A stretch of 64,000 nt of DNA from positions 310,001 through 374,000 of the forward strand of contig CAXPOZ010000003.1 of the NCBI GenBank assembly GCA_964219355.1, read 5' to 3'. Under the pieces are notes generated by a model, which made no database searches, was not told the DNA's origin, and saw only the letters and a program-made list of their open reading frames with translations. Both the position numbers and the translations under genes were made by a program. Shown in pieces: positions 1 through 9,535 of the stretch. The stretch comes from Parvularcula sp964219355. GTDB taxonomy: Bacteria; Pseudomonadota; Alphaproteobacteria; Caulobacterales; Parvularculaceae. The first letter of the stretch is position 1, and every line of letters starts with the position of its first letter.

Positions 1-906
1 TCGACCTTCTTTATCGAGCAGGGGAATATTCCGGGCCAGTATATTCTTTTCGATCATACTGCCAATCGGCTGACCGCGTTACCATCGCAGTATCAGGCGC
101 TCGAAGGCGTGCCTATGGGCCAGACCTTCAGTACAATGTACACGGCGCGGGACGGGCTTGAGATTCCAGCCTATGTGACCCTACCGCCCTGGCTGTCTTC
201 ACTGGAAGAAGCCCAAGGCCTGCCCTTTATCGTCCTGCCGCATGGCGGGCCGAACGCGCGGACCTTCACTGGATTTGACTGGGAAGTGCAGTATCTCGTC
301 TCGCGCGGCTATGGCGTTCTGGAGATGAACTTCCGGGGATCATCCGGGTTCGGACAGGAATTCCAGCGCGCCGGTGACCGGCAATGGGGTCAAGCGATGC
401 AGGATGACATCACCGATGGCGCCAAATGGCTGATTGACCAAGGCTATACGAGCGCCAGCAATATTGCGATCATGGGGCATTCCTATGGCGGCTATGCTGC
501 CTTGATGGGCGCTGTGAAGACCCCCGAGCTTTATCAATGTGCTGTCGCCCATGCGCCGGTGACCGACCTTCCCCGTCTCATCCGTTATGAAAGCCAGTTC
601 ATCGGCGGCAAATACTGGACGCGCCGCATCGGCCGGCTCTGGGGCGATCGGAATATGCTGCAGGAAATCAGCCCCGCCTTACGGGCCGAAGATTTCGGGA
701 TTCCCGTCCTTATTCTGCATGGGGACAATGACCGGGTCGTCAATATCGAACAATCCGAGACGATGGCCGCCCGGCTGAAACGGGCGAACAAGGATCATAA
801 ATATGTCGTCCTGCCGAATGGTAGCCATTACCTCGATGTCGGCGACAACAGGATGACATTCCTGCGAGAGGCGGATGCCTTCCTGAAAGACTGTCTGGGT
901 CACTGA
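1..906 (+). CDS. S9 prolyl oligopeptidase-family peptidase, C-terminal part (5' end outside window)
   Basis: The reading frame is open from base 1, so only the last 301 residues of a longer protein are visible. They form the alpha/beta-hydrolase catalytic domain of family S9: the nucleophile elbow GHSYGGY, the acid in HGDNDRVV and the histidine in GSHYLD are all present. It closely resembles the downstream gene at 1012-2961 over the whole visible length, including the linker just before the catalytic domain, so the pair is a tandem duplication. By analogy with that neighbour the complete protein should be about 650 residues, with a signal peptide and a beta-propeller-like N-terminal half. The likely role is periplasmic cleavage of short peptides. 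Whether the missing 5' half is intact cannot be judged here. Confidence 0.9.
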   Translation, partial: STFFIEQGNIPGQYILFDHTANRLTALPSQYQALEGVPMGQTFSTMYTARDGLEIPAYVTLPPWLSSLEEAQGLPFIVLPHGGPNARTFTGFDWEVQYLVSRGYGVLEMNFRGSSGFGQEFQRAGDRQWGQAMQDDITDGAKWLIDQGYTSASNIAIMGHSYGGYAALMGAVKTPELYQCAVAHAPVTDLPRLIRYESQFIGGKYWTRRIGRLWGDRNMLQEISPALRAEDFGIPVLILHGDNDRVVNIEQSETMAARLKRANKDHKYVVLPNGSHYLDVGDNRMTFLREADAFLKDCLGH

Positions 907-912
907 GGAAAT

Positions 913-948
913 GTCAGGGCGGTATATCACTAGCTGGCCCGCCCTGAC
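913..948. other. Intergenic inverted repeat between the two S9 peptidase genes
   Basis: GTCAGGGCGG (913-922) is an exact inverted repeat of CCGCCCTGAC (939-948), separated by 16 bases. It sits just after the stop codon of the first peptidase gene. No T-run follows, so it is not a canonical intrinsic terminator. It may be a transcript-stabilising or attenuating hairpin; function is inferred only from position. Confidence 0.5.
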
Positions 949-1011
949 GCAAAGGTTGCATCTCCGCCCGGCCGCACTAAAGTCGCGAACAGGGTTCATT
1001 TGGGGGTCTAC

Positions 1012-2961
1012 ATGAAATCGCAGCTATCACGCGGCATTGCCGGCATATTGGGTCTCATCCTTTCCACCGGCGCGGCCATGGCGCAGGATCAAGCGCCGCT
1101 TGAAGCCTATGCCCGTATGCCGCTGTTCCGCGACATCGAACTCTCGCCTTCTGGCCACAGATTCTTTGCGCTCGTCCGCCCCGAAGGCGCAGAAGAGTAT
1201 CGCTTCATCGTTTATGACAATGGCGCAGAGGGCATCAAACCGGTTTACGGGACGACCCAGACTGACGAGATCCGCTTCCGCAATGTCACCTGGAAGCGCG
1301 ATGATCGGATCATCTTCTCCCTGCGGACCAATGGCAGCCGATATGGTACAGAGACGGTCGAGACCCGACTCTTCGGCCTGAACCCCGACGACAGCAAGAT
1401 CACGCCGCTATTCCGAAAGCCTGACGAAGGCGACCTGCCAGTTCAGATCCAGGACCGCATTGTCAGTATGCTGGAGGATGATGCCGATCACATCCTTGTA
1501 CAGTATTGGGATGAAGGAAGGATGGCCGTCCGTAGCGTCTTTACGGAGAAAGACAGCCGTCACAAGACGGTCATGAGCGGCAGAAACGGCATTGATTTCT
1601 GGAGTGCAGACAAAAAGGGCCGCATCCGGTCCGGTTGGGGTATCGTCAATGATAAGCGCGAAAAACTGATCGTCCGCATGCCGGATGACAAGTGGAAAGA
1701 TATCTCCCACCGCGTTGCAGAAGGCGCACCCTATTTCAATTTCCTCGGCTTCCCGGATCATCCCGAAAAAGCCTTCGTCGCCTCAAACCATGAGGGCGGA
1801 TTAGCGGCGCTCTATATATATGACATCGTCAATGATCAGTTCGAAGAGAAACTCTTCGAGTCAGATGTCTCTGATGTTTACAGCGTTGTCCAACGAGATG
1901 AGGATGGCGCCGCGGTCGGCGTGACCTTCGCTGATGAAACCGGCGACATTCACTGGTTCGGCGCGAACCTTGCCCAGGACATTATCGATCGGGTGAGAGG
2001 CGCTTTCCCCGGTCATTCCGTCACCCTGACATCGATCAATGGCAGTGATAGCCATGCTGTTGTCTATGTCGAAGAAGGCAATAATCCGGGCCGGTATTAT
2101 ATCTTTGATCGGGCGGGCCCCTCGCTGACCTCCCTGCCCCCGCAATATCCCGAGCTGGCCGATGTGCCGATGGGGCAGACCTTCGTCTCCAGCTATCAGG
2201 CGCGGGACGGGCTCGACATTCCTGCCTTCGTGACCCTGCCGCCGCAATATGAGAGTCTTGAGGATGCCAAGGATCTTCCCTTCATCGTCCTCCCCCATGG
2301 CGGCCCGAATGCGCGGACCTTTGCCGGCTTTGACTGGGAAGTGCAGTATCTCGTCTCACGCGGCTATGGCGTTCTTGAGATGAATTTCCGCGGGTCTTCC
2401 GGTTACGGAGAAGAGTTCATGCGTGCTGGTGACCGGCAATGGGGTCAGGCGATGCAGGATGACATCACCGATGGCACCAACTGGCTGATCGAAGCAGGCC
2501 TGGCCGCGCCCCAGCGGATCGCGATCATGGGGCACTCCTATGGCGGCTATGCCGCGCTGATGGGCGCTGTGAAAACGCCTGACATGTATCAATGCGCCAT
2601 CGCCCACGCGCCGGTTACGGATCTTCCCATGCTGATCCGGCATGAGAACCAGTATGAAGGCGGCAGCTACTGGACACGGCGGATTGGTCGACTCTGGGGA
2701 GACCGCGAGATGCTGCGGGACAACAGCCCGACCCTTCAGGCAGACAAGATTCAGGTGCCGATCCTACTTGTCCATGGTGAGGATGACCGGCGAGTCACGA
2801 TTGACCAGTCAGAGCGCATGGTCTCTAGCCTGAAACGTCAGGATAAGGAATTCCGCTATGTCGAACTTGAGAAGGGCAGCCACTTCCTTGATGTCGGCGA
2901 CAATCGGATAAAGTTCCTCAAGGAAACTGATACTTTCCTTAAAAGTTGCCTCGGTCAGTAA
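1012..2961 (+). CDS. Secreted S9 prolyl oligopeptidase-family peptidase
   Basis: This is a 649-residue protein. A signal peptide (about residues 1-24, ending AAMAQ) precedes a beta-propeller-like region (about 30-380) and an alpha/beta-hydrolase catalytic domain (about 390-649). The triad is visible: Ser509 in GHSYGGY, Asp592 in HGEDDRRV and His624 in GSHFLD. Family S9 enzymes of this layout are dipeptidyl or acylaminoacyl peptidases. I chose the ATG at 1012, which has a G-rich Shine-Dalgarno (1001-1006) and starts directly at the signal peptide; a TTG at 1000 is in frame but less likely. It follows a close paralogue (1-906). The exact peptide specificity cannot be read from the sequence. Confidence 0.92.
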   Translation: MKSQLSRGIAGILGLILSTGAAMAQDQAPLEAYARMPLFRDIELSPSGHRFFALVRPEGAEEYRFIVYDNGAEGIKPVYGTTQTDEIRFRNVTWKRDDRIIFSLRTNGSRYGTETVETRLFGLNPDDSKITPLFRKPDEGDLPVQIQDRIVSMLEDDADHILVQYWDEGRMAVRSVFTEKDSRHKTVMSGRNGIDFWSADKKGRIRSGWGIVNDKREKLIVRMPDDKWKDISHRVAEGAPYFNFLGFPDHPEKAFVASNHEGGLAALYIYDIVNDQFEEKLFESDVSDVYSVVQRDEDGAAVGVTFADETGDIHWFGANLAQDIIDRVRGAFPGHSVTLTSINGSDSHAVVYVEEGNNPGRYYIFDRAGPSLTSLPPQYPELADVPMGQTFVSSYQARDGLDIPAFVTLPPQYESLEDAKDLPFIVLPHGGPNARTFAGFDWEVQYLVSRGYGVLEMNFRGSSGYGEEFMRAGDRQWGQAMQDDITDGTNWLIEAGLAAPQRIAIMGHSYGGYAALMGAVKTPDMYQCAIAHAPVTDLPMLIRHENQYEGGSYWTRRIGRLWGDREMLRDNSPTLQADKIQVPILLVHGEDDRRVTIDQSERMVSSLKRQDKEFRYVELEKGSHFLDVGDNRIKFLKETDTFLKSCLGQ

Positions 2962-2970
2962 CTGGCCGGG

Positions 2971-4335
2971 TCAGCACTCAACGACATTGACGGCCAGTCC
3001 GCCCTCTGACGTTTCCTTGTACTTCTTGTTCATGTCGAGGCCGGTCTGGCGCATTGTCTCAATCACCTGGTCGAGACTGACGCGCGAGGGATCTTCGGAT
3101 TGCAGCGCCAGGCGCGCCGCATTGACGGCCTTCACCGCGCCGATGGCGTTGCGCTCGATGCAGGGGATCTGAACGAGGCCGCCTACCGGATCGCAGGTCA
3201 GCCCGAGATTGTGCTCCATGCCGATCTCGGCGGCCCTTTCCACCTGACGCGGCATCCCGCCCCAGACGGCCGCCAGCCCTGCCGCCGCCATCGAACAGGC
3301 AACCCCGACCTCCCCCTGACAACCCATTTCCGCGCCGGAGATCGAAGCCCGCGCCTTATAGAGCATGCCAATCCCGGCGGCGGTCAGAAGGAAAGTGTCG
3401 ATCTTCGCTGTCTCGCTGACGCCGTCCATCGCGCAGTAGAATTTGATCACCGCCGGGATGATTCCCGCCGCGCCGTTGGTCGGGCTGGTGACAACCTGTC
3501 CGCCTGCGGCATTTTCTTCATTCACCGCCATGGCAAAGGCGTTGAGCCAGTCAAAGAGCGACTCCCGCTCATTCGGGATCGAGCGGGTCAGCTTGGCGTA
3601 AAGCGACGGCGCACGGCGGGTCACTTTCAGGCCACCGGGCAGTGTTCCGCGAGTTGACAGGCCCCGCTCAATGCAGCGCGCCATCGCGTCCCAGATGGAT
3701 TTGAGGATGGCTTCGGTCTCCGCTCTCGGGCGAAGCACATCTTCATTGGCGAGTACGATGTCGGCAATCGACTGGTTTGTTGTCTCACAGATTTTAAGAA
3801 GCTCGGTTGCGGAGCCGAAGCGGTATGCCGGGTCCGGACCATCCGTTTCGGGTACCCCCATTTCATCTTCGCGGCGAATAAAGCCGCCACCGACCGAGTA
3901 ATAGACCTGCGCAAAGATAGGTTCCCCGGCAGCATCGCAAAGCGTGAGGCGCATACCGTTGGGGTGCGCATCAGGCACATCACCCGGCGGCAAGAACCGC
4001 ACATGAGTATCCCAAGCGAACGGCACATCCTTTACGCCCAGCAGTTTGAGTTGCTCAGAGCCGCGCACGTGATCGAGCATCCCGTCAACCATGCTGGTAC
4101 GGATCGTCTCGGCCTCTTCGCCGAGCAGACCAAGGATGATCGCCCGGTCGGTGCAGTGCCCGACCCCAGTCAGCGCCAGGGAGCCATAAAGATCCGCATA
4201 AACAGATGCCGCTCGATCAAACGCGCCTTCTGCTTTTGCTTCATCAAGAAAGCGCCGCGCAATCTTCATCGGCCCCAGCGTGTGGGAGCTCGAAGGGCCA
4301 ATCCCGATCTTGAAGATATCCGCAACACTCAGCAT
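2971..4335 (-). CDS. sdaA: L-serine ammonia-lyase, single-chain iron-sulfur type
   Basis: The protein deaminates L-serine to pyruvate and ammonia in the cytoplasm. Its 454 residues match the usual length of one-chain bacterial serine dehydratases, with a beta domain first (GIGPSSSHTLGP near the N-terminus) and the catalytic alpha domain after it. Cysteines that should bind the 4Fe-4S cluster lie in MGCQGEVGVAC and in LTCDPVGGLVQIPC. The gene begins 5 bp after the stop of the CinA-like gene on the same strand, suggesting co-transcription. The call rests on clear family-wide motifs. Confidence 0.95.
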   Translation of the reverse strand: MLSVADIFKIGIGPSSSHTLGPMKIARRFLDEAKAEGAFDRAASVYADLYGSLALTGVGHCTDRAIILGLLGEEAETIRTSMVDGMLDHVRGSEQLKLLGVKDVPFAWDTHVRFLPPGDVPDAHPNGMRLTLCDAAGEPIFAQVYYSVGGGFIRREDEMGVPETDGPDPAYRFGSATELLKICETTNQSIADIVLANEDVLRPRAETEAILKSIWDAMARCIERGLSTRGTLPGGLKVTRRAPSLYAKLTRSIPNERESLFDWLNAFAMAVNEENAAGGQVVTSPTNGAAGIIPAVIKFYCAMDGVSETAKIDTFLLTAAGIGMLYKARASISGAEMGCQGEVGVACSMAAAGLAAVWGGMPRQVERAAEIGMEHNLGLTCDPVGGLVQIPCIERNAIGAVKAVNAARLALQSEDPSRVSLDQVIETMRQTGLDMNKKYKETSEGGLAVNVVEC

Positions 4336-4340
4336 GGGTC

Positions 4341-5129
4341 TTAATCCCTGTTCGCGCCAAAGCCTTCGACGAGTTCCGGCTCGACACCGATCGCCCGGAA
4401 GAGCCCGCAGACAGCTTCTGCCGCCTGTTTGGCAATGGAGGGCTCGAGCGACTTGCAGACGATAGCCAGCGGCCCGCCGCTGCCAGCCTTGCCCGGATAG
4501 CTGCCGATCTTCACGCCCTTGAGCGCGGCTTCTAGCGACAGGAGGCCGTCGGCGATCAGGCTCTCCTTACTGGTGCCGATGACAGTATAGATCGTATAGG
4601 TTGGCCCCCGGACGATTTCTTCATCCAGTGCGTCGAGCATGGCCTGAAAAATCGCTGGCACCCCGGCGAGCACATGCACATTGCCGATGGCAAAACCCGG
4701 CGCGCCCGAGACAGAGTTCGGGATCAGCCTTGCGCCTTCGGGCACCCGCGCCATACGGCGGCGGCGGTCGGTGACTTCCTCACCTTTCGCGGCATACCAT
4801 TCGCGCAAGACCTCAAGCGCGTCATCGCGCTCAGTCGTCTCAACTCCGAAGGCAACGCCGATCGCATCCGCTGTGATGTCGTCATGCGTCGGCCCGATCC
4901 CGCCGGTCGTGAAGACCGTGTCAGCCCGGTCGCGCAACGCATTCACAGCATCGACGATGCGGTCTTCGACGTCGGGCACAATCCGCACCTCGACAAGGTC
5001 GATGCCGCGCTTGTCGAGCCAGCCGCCGAGATGATGGATATTGGCATCGCGCGTGCGGCCATTGAGGAGTTCGTCGCCGATCGCCACCATCGCGGCTGTC
5101 GGTCGTTGGGGAGGGTTTTCCGTGATCAT
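4341..5129 (-). CDS. CinA N-terminal-type molybdopterin-binding domain protein
   Basis: A 262-residue protein consisting of one MoCF/MogA-like domain of the CinA family. The opening AMVAIGDELLNGRTRD, the motif TTGGIGPTHDD and the later VLAGVPAIFQAML are characteristic. It stops where full-length CinA (about 410 residues) would continue into its nicotinamide-nucleotide amidase domain, so it is the stand-alone version common in Alphaproteobacteria. I chose the start at 5129, before ITENPPQR, rather than an upstream in-frame ATG at 5198 that would add a poorly conserved arginine-rich extension. It is probably co-transcribed with sdaA. The biochemical role of the stand-alone domain is not established; nucleotide pyrophosphatase activity is a family-based guess. 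Confidence 0.85.
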   Translation of the reverse strand: MITENPPQRPTAAMVAIGDELLNGRTRDANIHHLGGWLDKRGIDLVEVRIVPDVEDRIVDAVNALRDRADTVFTTGGIGPTHDDITADAIGVAFGVETTERDDALEVLREWYAAKGEEVTDRRRRMARVPEGARLIPNSVSGAPGFAIGNVHVLAGVPAIFQAMLDALDEEIVRGPTYTIYTVIGTSKESLIADGLLSLEAALKGVKIGSYPGKAGSGGPLAIVCKSLEPSIAKQAAEAVCGLFRAIGVEPELVEGFGANRD

Positions 5130-5198
5130 GCCCGCGCCATAGCCTGAGTGACGGGTAAGGAAAATCCCTGTTTCCCCACGGGCGGCGCGAGGACGCAT

Positions 5199-5218
5199 GG
5201 TGTTACCGGTAAAACACC
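5199..5218. promoter_or_regulatory. Operator-like palindrome upstream of photolyase
   Basis: The arms GGTGTT (5199-5204) and AACACC (5213-5218) flank a core containing the palindrome TTACCGGTAA. The element ends 14 bp before the photolyase start codon and lies in the divergent gap to the CinA-like gene. The placement suits a repressor site. No bound regulator is known from this window. Confidence 0.4.
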
Positions 5219-5232
5219 GTCAGAAAGTCAGA

Positions 5233-6669
5233 ATGACCGATCCCGTTCTCCTCTGGCTCCGCGAAGACCTGCGATTTGACGACAATCCCGCCATGCGCGC
5301 CGCCGCCGCGACGGGCCAGCCAGTCGCTTGCGTCTTTGTCCTTGATGACGACACGCCCGGTGAGATGAAGATGGGCGGCGCCCAGCGCTGGTGGCTGCAT
5401 CATTCCCTTACGGCCTTTTCAGAAGATCTGAAGACCCGTGAAGGCGCGCTCATTTTGCGGCGCGGCGATGCGCGCCATATTATCCCTCAGCTAACGGAAG
5501 AATTAGGTGCTTCTGATGTCTTCTGGAACCGGCGCTATATGCGTTGGCAGACTGAAGCCGACAGCGACATCAAGAAAGAACTGAAAGATGCAGGCCGGGG
5601 CGCCGAGAGCTTTAATGGACGGCTGCTTTATGAGCCGTGGGAGATCGAGACTAAATCTGGCGATCCCTATCGGGTCTTCACTCCCTTCTGGAAAAACCTG
5701 CAGGCCAAGGGCGAGGTCCGGGAGGCTCTGCCGCGCGTGGACAAGCTCACCGCGCCCTCCTCGCTGCCCGCCTCCGACAAGCTTGAGGATTGGGATCTGC
5801 TGCCGACCAGGCCGGACTGGGCGACAGGCTTTGGCCCTGTCTGGTCACCGGGAGAGAAAGGTGCCCGCGCACGGCTGCGTGAATGGCTGAAGGACGAGGC
5901 CGCAAGATACAAGGACACGCGCAACCGGCCGGACCTTGATGAGACCTCTCGCCTCTCGCCGCATCTTCATTTCGGAGAGATCAGTCCCGTGACGATCTGG
6001 CATGACGTTCAGGCCGGGATCAAAGCTGGCGATATCCCGGAGGAGCAAGGCCACACTTTCCTGTCGGAAGTGGCTTGGCGGGAATTCTCCTATCACCTCC
6101 TCTACTACCAGCCGCAGATGACCGAAGAGCCGCTGCAGGAGAAGTTCGCCGATTTTGAGTGGGTCACGGACAAGATGGCCCTGACCGCATGGCAAAAGGG
6201 GCAGACCGGGTATCCCATTGTCGATGCCGGGATGCGTCAGCTATGGCAAACGGGGTGGATGCATAACCGTGTACGCATGATCGTTGCCAGCTTCCTGATC
6301 AAGGATCTCCTCATCCACTGGCGCGAGGGCATGGCCTGGTTCTGGGACACGCTGGTCGATGCCGACCAAGCGAACAACACCGCCAGCTGGCAATGGGTAG
6401 CCGGTTGCGGCGCGGATGCCGCTCCCTATTTCCGGATTTTCAATCCGACAACCCAGGGCGAGAAATTCGATCCGGTTGGGGACTATATTCGAAAATTCGT
6501 ACCAGAGCTCTCAGGCCTTCCGGCCAAATACATTCACGACCCGTCTAACGCACCCAAAGATGTACTGAAAGAAGCCGGTATTCGCCTCGGTGAAACTTAT
6601 CCCGCGCCAATCGTCGATCACAAAAAAGCCCGTGAAGACGCGCTATCGCGCTATCAGTCCATTAAATAG
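5233..6669 (+). CDS. phrB: Deoxyribodipyrimidine photolyase (class I CPD type)
   Basis: This enzyme uses blue light and FADH to split cyclobutane pyrimidine dimers. Its 478 residues carry the N-terminal Rossmann antenna domain (WLREDLRFDDNPA at the start) and the C-terminal helical FAD domain. The signature stretches NRVRMIVASF, WREGMAWFWDTLVDADQANN and ASWQWVAGCGADAAPYFR are all intact. I chose the ATG at 5233, where family homology begins; an in-frame ATG at 5197 would add 12 basic residues and overlap the operator-like palindrome. It is divergently transcribed from the CinA-like gene. A cryptochrome is unlikely, because the protein is close to the canonical CPD enzyme throughout. Confidence 0.95.
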   Translation: MTDPVLLWLREDLRFDDNPAMRAAAATGQPVACVFVLDDDTPGEMKMGGAQRWWLHHSLTAFSEDLKTREGALILRRGDARHIIPQLTEELGASDVFWNRRYMRWQTEADSDIKKELKDAGRGAESFNGRLLYEPWEIETKSGDPYRVFTPFWKNLQAKGEVREALPRVDKLTAPSSLPASDKLEDWDLLPTRPDWATGFGPVWSPGEKGARARLREWLKDEAARYKDTRNRPDLDETSRLSPHLHFGEISPVTIWHDVQAGIKAGDIPEEQGHTFLSEVAWREFSYHLLYYQPQMTEEPLQEKFADFEWVTDKMALTAWQKGQTGYPIVDAGMRQLWQTGWMHNRVRMIVASFLIKDLLIHWREGMAWFWDTLVDADQANNTASWQWVAGCGADAAPYFRIFNPTTQGEKFDPVGDYIRKFVPELSGLPAKYIHDPSNAPKDVLKEAGIRLGETYPAPIVDHKKAREDALSRYQSIK

Positions 6670-6759
6670 CAGCTTGAGCGCCATTTAGCGTTCGCGGCGG
6701 CAGCGCCCGGCAGACAGGTTAGGTTCGGCCTGAACGCCCTCTTTCGCGTTCCATGATGC

Positions 6760-7251
6760 ATGACGACGCAACAGTTCGTGCAGGACGTGCAGTTTTCTCT
6801 TGCCGAATTGCCCTTATGGCGGAACGGGCATAAACCGCTGCCTCTGGAAGGAAATTCGGCACCAATGGAAGAAGCGGAACGCTCACGCCTGATGGCATGG
6901 ACCGAAGCACTCGAAGAATATGCCCGCGATTGGGACGAAACCTTTGGGGGGCGTCCTGACTATTTCACGCAGGAATTCTGGTACATGCTGGTTGGCTGCC
7001 TGCGCGCGCACTGGGCGGGACAGCCGCTGACGGTCGGGCAACTCGCCCAAACGATGAAATCCGGCTCTAATCGCACGCGCGAAGAACGCATCAAGCGCGC
7101 TGTCGATGATGGCTATCTGATCAAGATGCGTGACGAAGGAGATGGCCGTTCGGCCATCGTCCGCCCAACCGAAGATCTCGAAGCGCTTATCGTCGGGCAT
7201 CTGACCCGCACCATGGCAACAACCCGGCAGGCGCTCTCCATTCCGGACTGA
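6760..7251 (+). CDS. MarR-like winged-helix regulator
   Basis: This 163-residue protein has an N-terminal helical part rich in acidic and aromatic residues, followed by a winged-helix DNA-binding region at about residues 80-145. The pattern LTVGQLAQTMKSGSNRTREE, then IKRAVDDGYLIKMRDEGDGR, resembles the recognition helix and wing of MarR-family proteins. The ATG has no obvious Shine-Dalgarno, so the start is uncertain. It lies 104 bp upstream of the frameshifted TonB-dependent receptor on the same strand, with inverted repeats between them that it might bind. Ligand and targets are unknown. Confidence 0.6.
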   Translation: MTTQQFVQDVQFSLAELPLWRNGHKPLPLEGNSAPMEEAERSRLMAWTEALEEYARDWDETFGGRPDYFTQEFWYMLVGCLRAHWAGQPLTVGQLAQTMKSGSNRTREERIKRAVDDGYLIKMRDEGDGRSAIVRPTEDLEALIVGHLTRTMATTRQALSIPD

Positions 7252-7299
7252 GCATAAAATGCTCGCAATATTTGCGGAAACCTCTTCCATTTTCCGCAA
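7250..7299. promoter_or_regulatory. Two adjacent inverted repeats upstream of a TonB-dependent receptor
   Basis: GAGCAT(AAA)ATGCTC spans 7250-7264 and overlaps the stop codon of the MarR-like gene. TTGCGGAAA (7272-7280) and TTTCCGCAA (7291-7299) form a second, 9-bp perfect inverted repeat with a 10-bp spacer. Neither is followed by a T-run, so operator sites or an mRNA leader hairpin are more likely than a terminator. Confidence 0.45.
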
Positions 7300-7355
7300 G
7301 CGCAGACCGCGCCACTTTCCTCCCCAAAGAAAGAGAACATCCAGGAGGAACCATC

Positions 7356-9534
7356 ATGCGCTCTAAAGCGGTGAAAACTCTGCTCATGCTCAGTGCGGCA
7401 AGCTGCCTTTCCGGCCTCACTCCCCTGTCTGCCCAGGAGAGCAACATGCCGCAGGCTGAAAATGACGAACCGGGCGACGTCATCGTCGTCACGGCCCGTC
7501 GGCGTGAGGAGAGCCTTCAGGATGTTCCGGGGTCAGTGACGGCCATTGGGGGGGACGATCTCGCCACCTTCGCGGCGGATGAGATCGGCGATATACAGAC
7601 CAGTGTGCCGAACCTGACCCTTCTATGAGGGCGATGCGCAGAACACCGTCGCCTATATCCGCGGGGTCGGCCAGCTCGACAGCCTTGCCTTCGCGGATCC
7701 CGGCGTCGGGATCTATCTCGACGACGTCTATCTCGGCCGTGCGCAGGGCTCATTCCTCGATGTCTTCGACCTCGAGCGGATCGAAGTCCTGCGCGGGCCG
7801 CAAGGGACACTATACGGACGAAATACGATTGGCGGGGCGATCAAATTCGTCTCCCGCAAGCCGACCGAGACGCCGGAATTCACCGCCTCCGCGACCTATG
7901 GCAGCTATGACCGGCTGGATCTGAAAGCCGGGATCAGTGGCCCGATCTCGGGCGACACGCTGCTGGGCAAGGCCTCGATCGGCTATTTCCGCCGTGACGG
8001 GTTCGCCGATAACAGCGTCGACGGGCAGGATGACGGGGATAAGGACACGCTCGCATGGCGCGGCACGCTGCTCGCGCGGCCTGCAGAGAACTGGGAATTC
8101 GAGCTGACCACGGATGGCTCGAAAGATACGCCTGACACTTCCCGGACCCCGGCGCGCGAAACCAGCGTTTTTGGCCTCTTCGATCCGAATGAAGACCCCT
8201 TTGAGGTTGATGCCGATTTCAATGACCTCAGCGACCTTTCCGTATGGGGCGTATCCGCCCGGGCAACTTGGGAAGCCTCCCCGTCGGTGACGATCAGCTC
8301 GATGACTGCCTATCGCGAGATGGAATATGATGCGCATCTCGATCTTGATGCGACGGCGAGCCCGATCTTCGGTGTCTTTGTCTTTGAGGACCAAAACCAG
8401 TTCAGCCAGGAATTCCAGCTGACCTATGAAGGCGACCGACTCGCTGTCGTCGGCGGGCTCTATGCCTTTGTTGAGGAAGACGTCACTGAATCCGGCATTT
8501 TCGGACCGGATATCGCATTCGTCTCGAATTCCATCAATGACCAGAAAACCACCGCCTACGCCATTTATGCGGACGGCACTTATGATCTCACCGAGCGCTT
8601 GAGCGTCAGTGCGGGCCTGCGCCTGACACAGGAAGAGAAAGAGTTCGCGCGCGTTCAGGAGTTCTTCGATGCGGCAACCCCGCTGGTTCCGCAGATCGGA
8701 CAGGGGGCCCGCGCAACCGATATCGATACGGACACGGATTTTGACAATGTCTCGCCCCGTGTCTCGGTCAGCTATGAGTTCAATGCGGATCTGACGGCAT
8801 ATGGTTCGATCAGTCGCGGCTTCAAAAGCGGCGGATTTGACGGCCGGTCCAATACCGATCTTGAAGCCCTGCCCTTCGACGCGGAAACGCTGACGGCCTA
8901 TGAAGCGGGCCTCAAGGGCCGGTTCTGGGACGGTCGCGGCAATGGTAGCATTGCGGTCTTCTATAATGACTATCAGGATTTGCAGGTCTCAAGCTTTACC
9001 GCCGACGATATGGGCGGGTTCGCGGCCCTCTTCACTAATGCCGCCGAGGCCGAAATCTTCGGTGTCGAGCTCGAAAGCTCGGTCCGCGCGACCGACAATC
9101 TGCGGCTCGATCTGGCGCTCGGCTATCTTGATGCATCCTATGCTGAGTTTATCGGCGAGAACGGGCAGGATGTCTCGGGCGATCTGACCCCGGCGAACAG
9201 CCCTGACTGGACCGGCCGTCTGGGAGCTGAATACCGCCGTGATCTGTCCACCGACACGGAGTTGGTCGTGGCCGCTGCGGCAGCCTATCGCGGAGATGTC
9301 TATCCGACCGTCAGCTCCAGCGAGATCCTCAAACAGGATAGCTACACACTGGTCGATGCCTCGATCGGTCTTGAATTCCAGGACGGCAAATATTCGCTAC
9401 GGCTCGCCGGGCGGAATCTGACTGATGAGAGATACCGCACTCAAGGCTTCGATCTCTCCGACAGTCTCGGCTATCAGCTTGGCTATTACGGTGCGCCGCG
9501 CACCTATAGCATCACCGCCGGCGTCCGCTACTAG
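7356..9534 (+). pseudogene. TonB-dependent receptor interrupted by a single frameshift
   Basis: The first part (7356 to about 7622) encodes a signal peptide ending PLSAQ, a TonB-box-like stretch DVIVVTARRR and the start of the plug domain, ending VPNLTL. It then reaches a TGA at 7626-7628. The next frame continues without a stop from about 7624 to 9534, starting YEGDAQNTVAYIRGVG and continuing through the plug motif LRGPQGTLYGRNTIGG to a C-terminal beta-barrel strand ending ITAGVRY. Removing one base within 7618-7623 would restore a receptor of about 725 residues. A strong AGGAGG (7343-7348) precedes the ATG. The lesion may be a true frameshift or a sequencing error; the remainder looks under selection. 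The alpha/beta hydrolase gene follows 1 bp after the stop, suggesting a shared substrate. Confidence 0.85.
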
Positions 9535-9535
9535 A

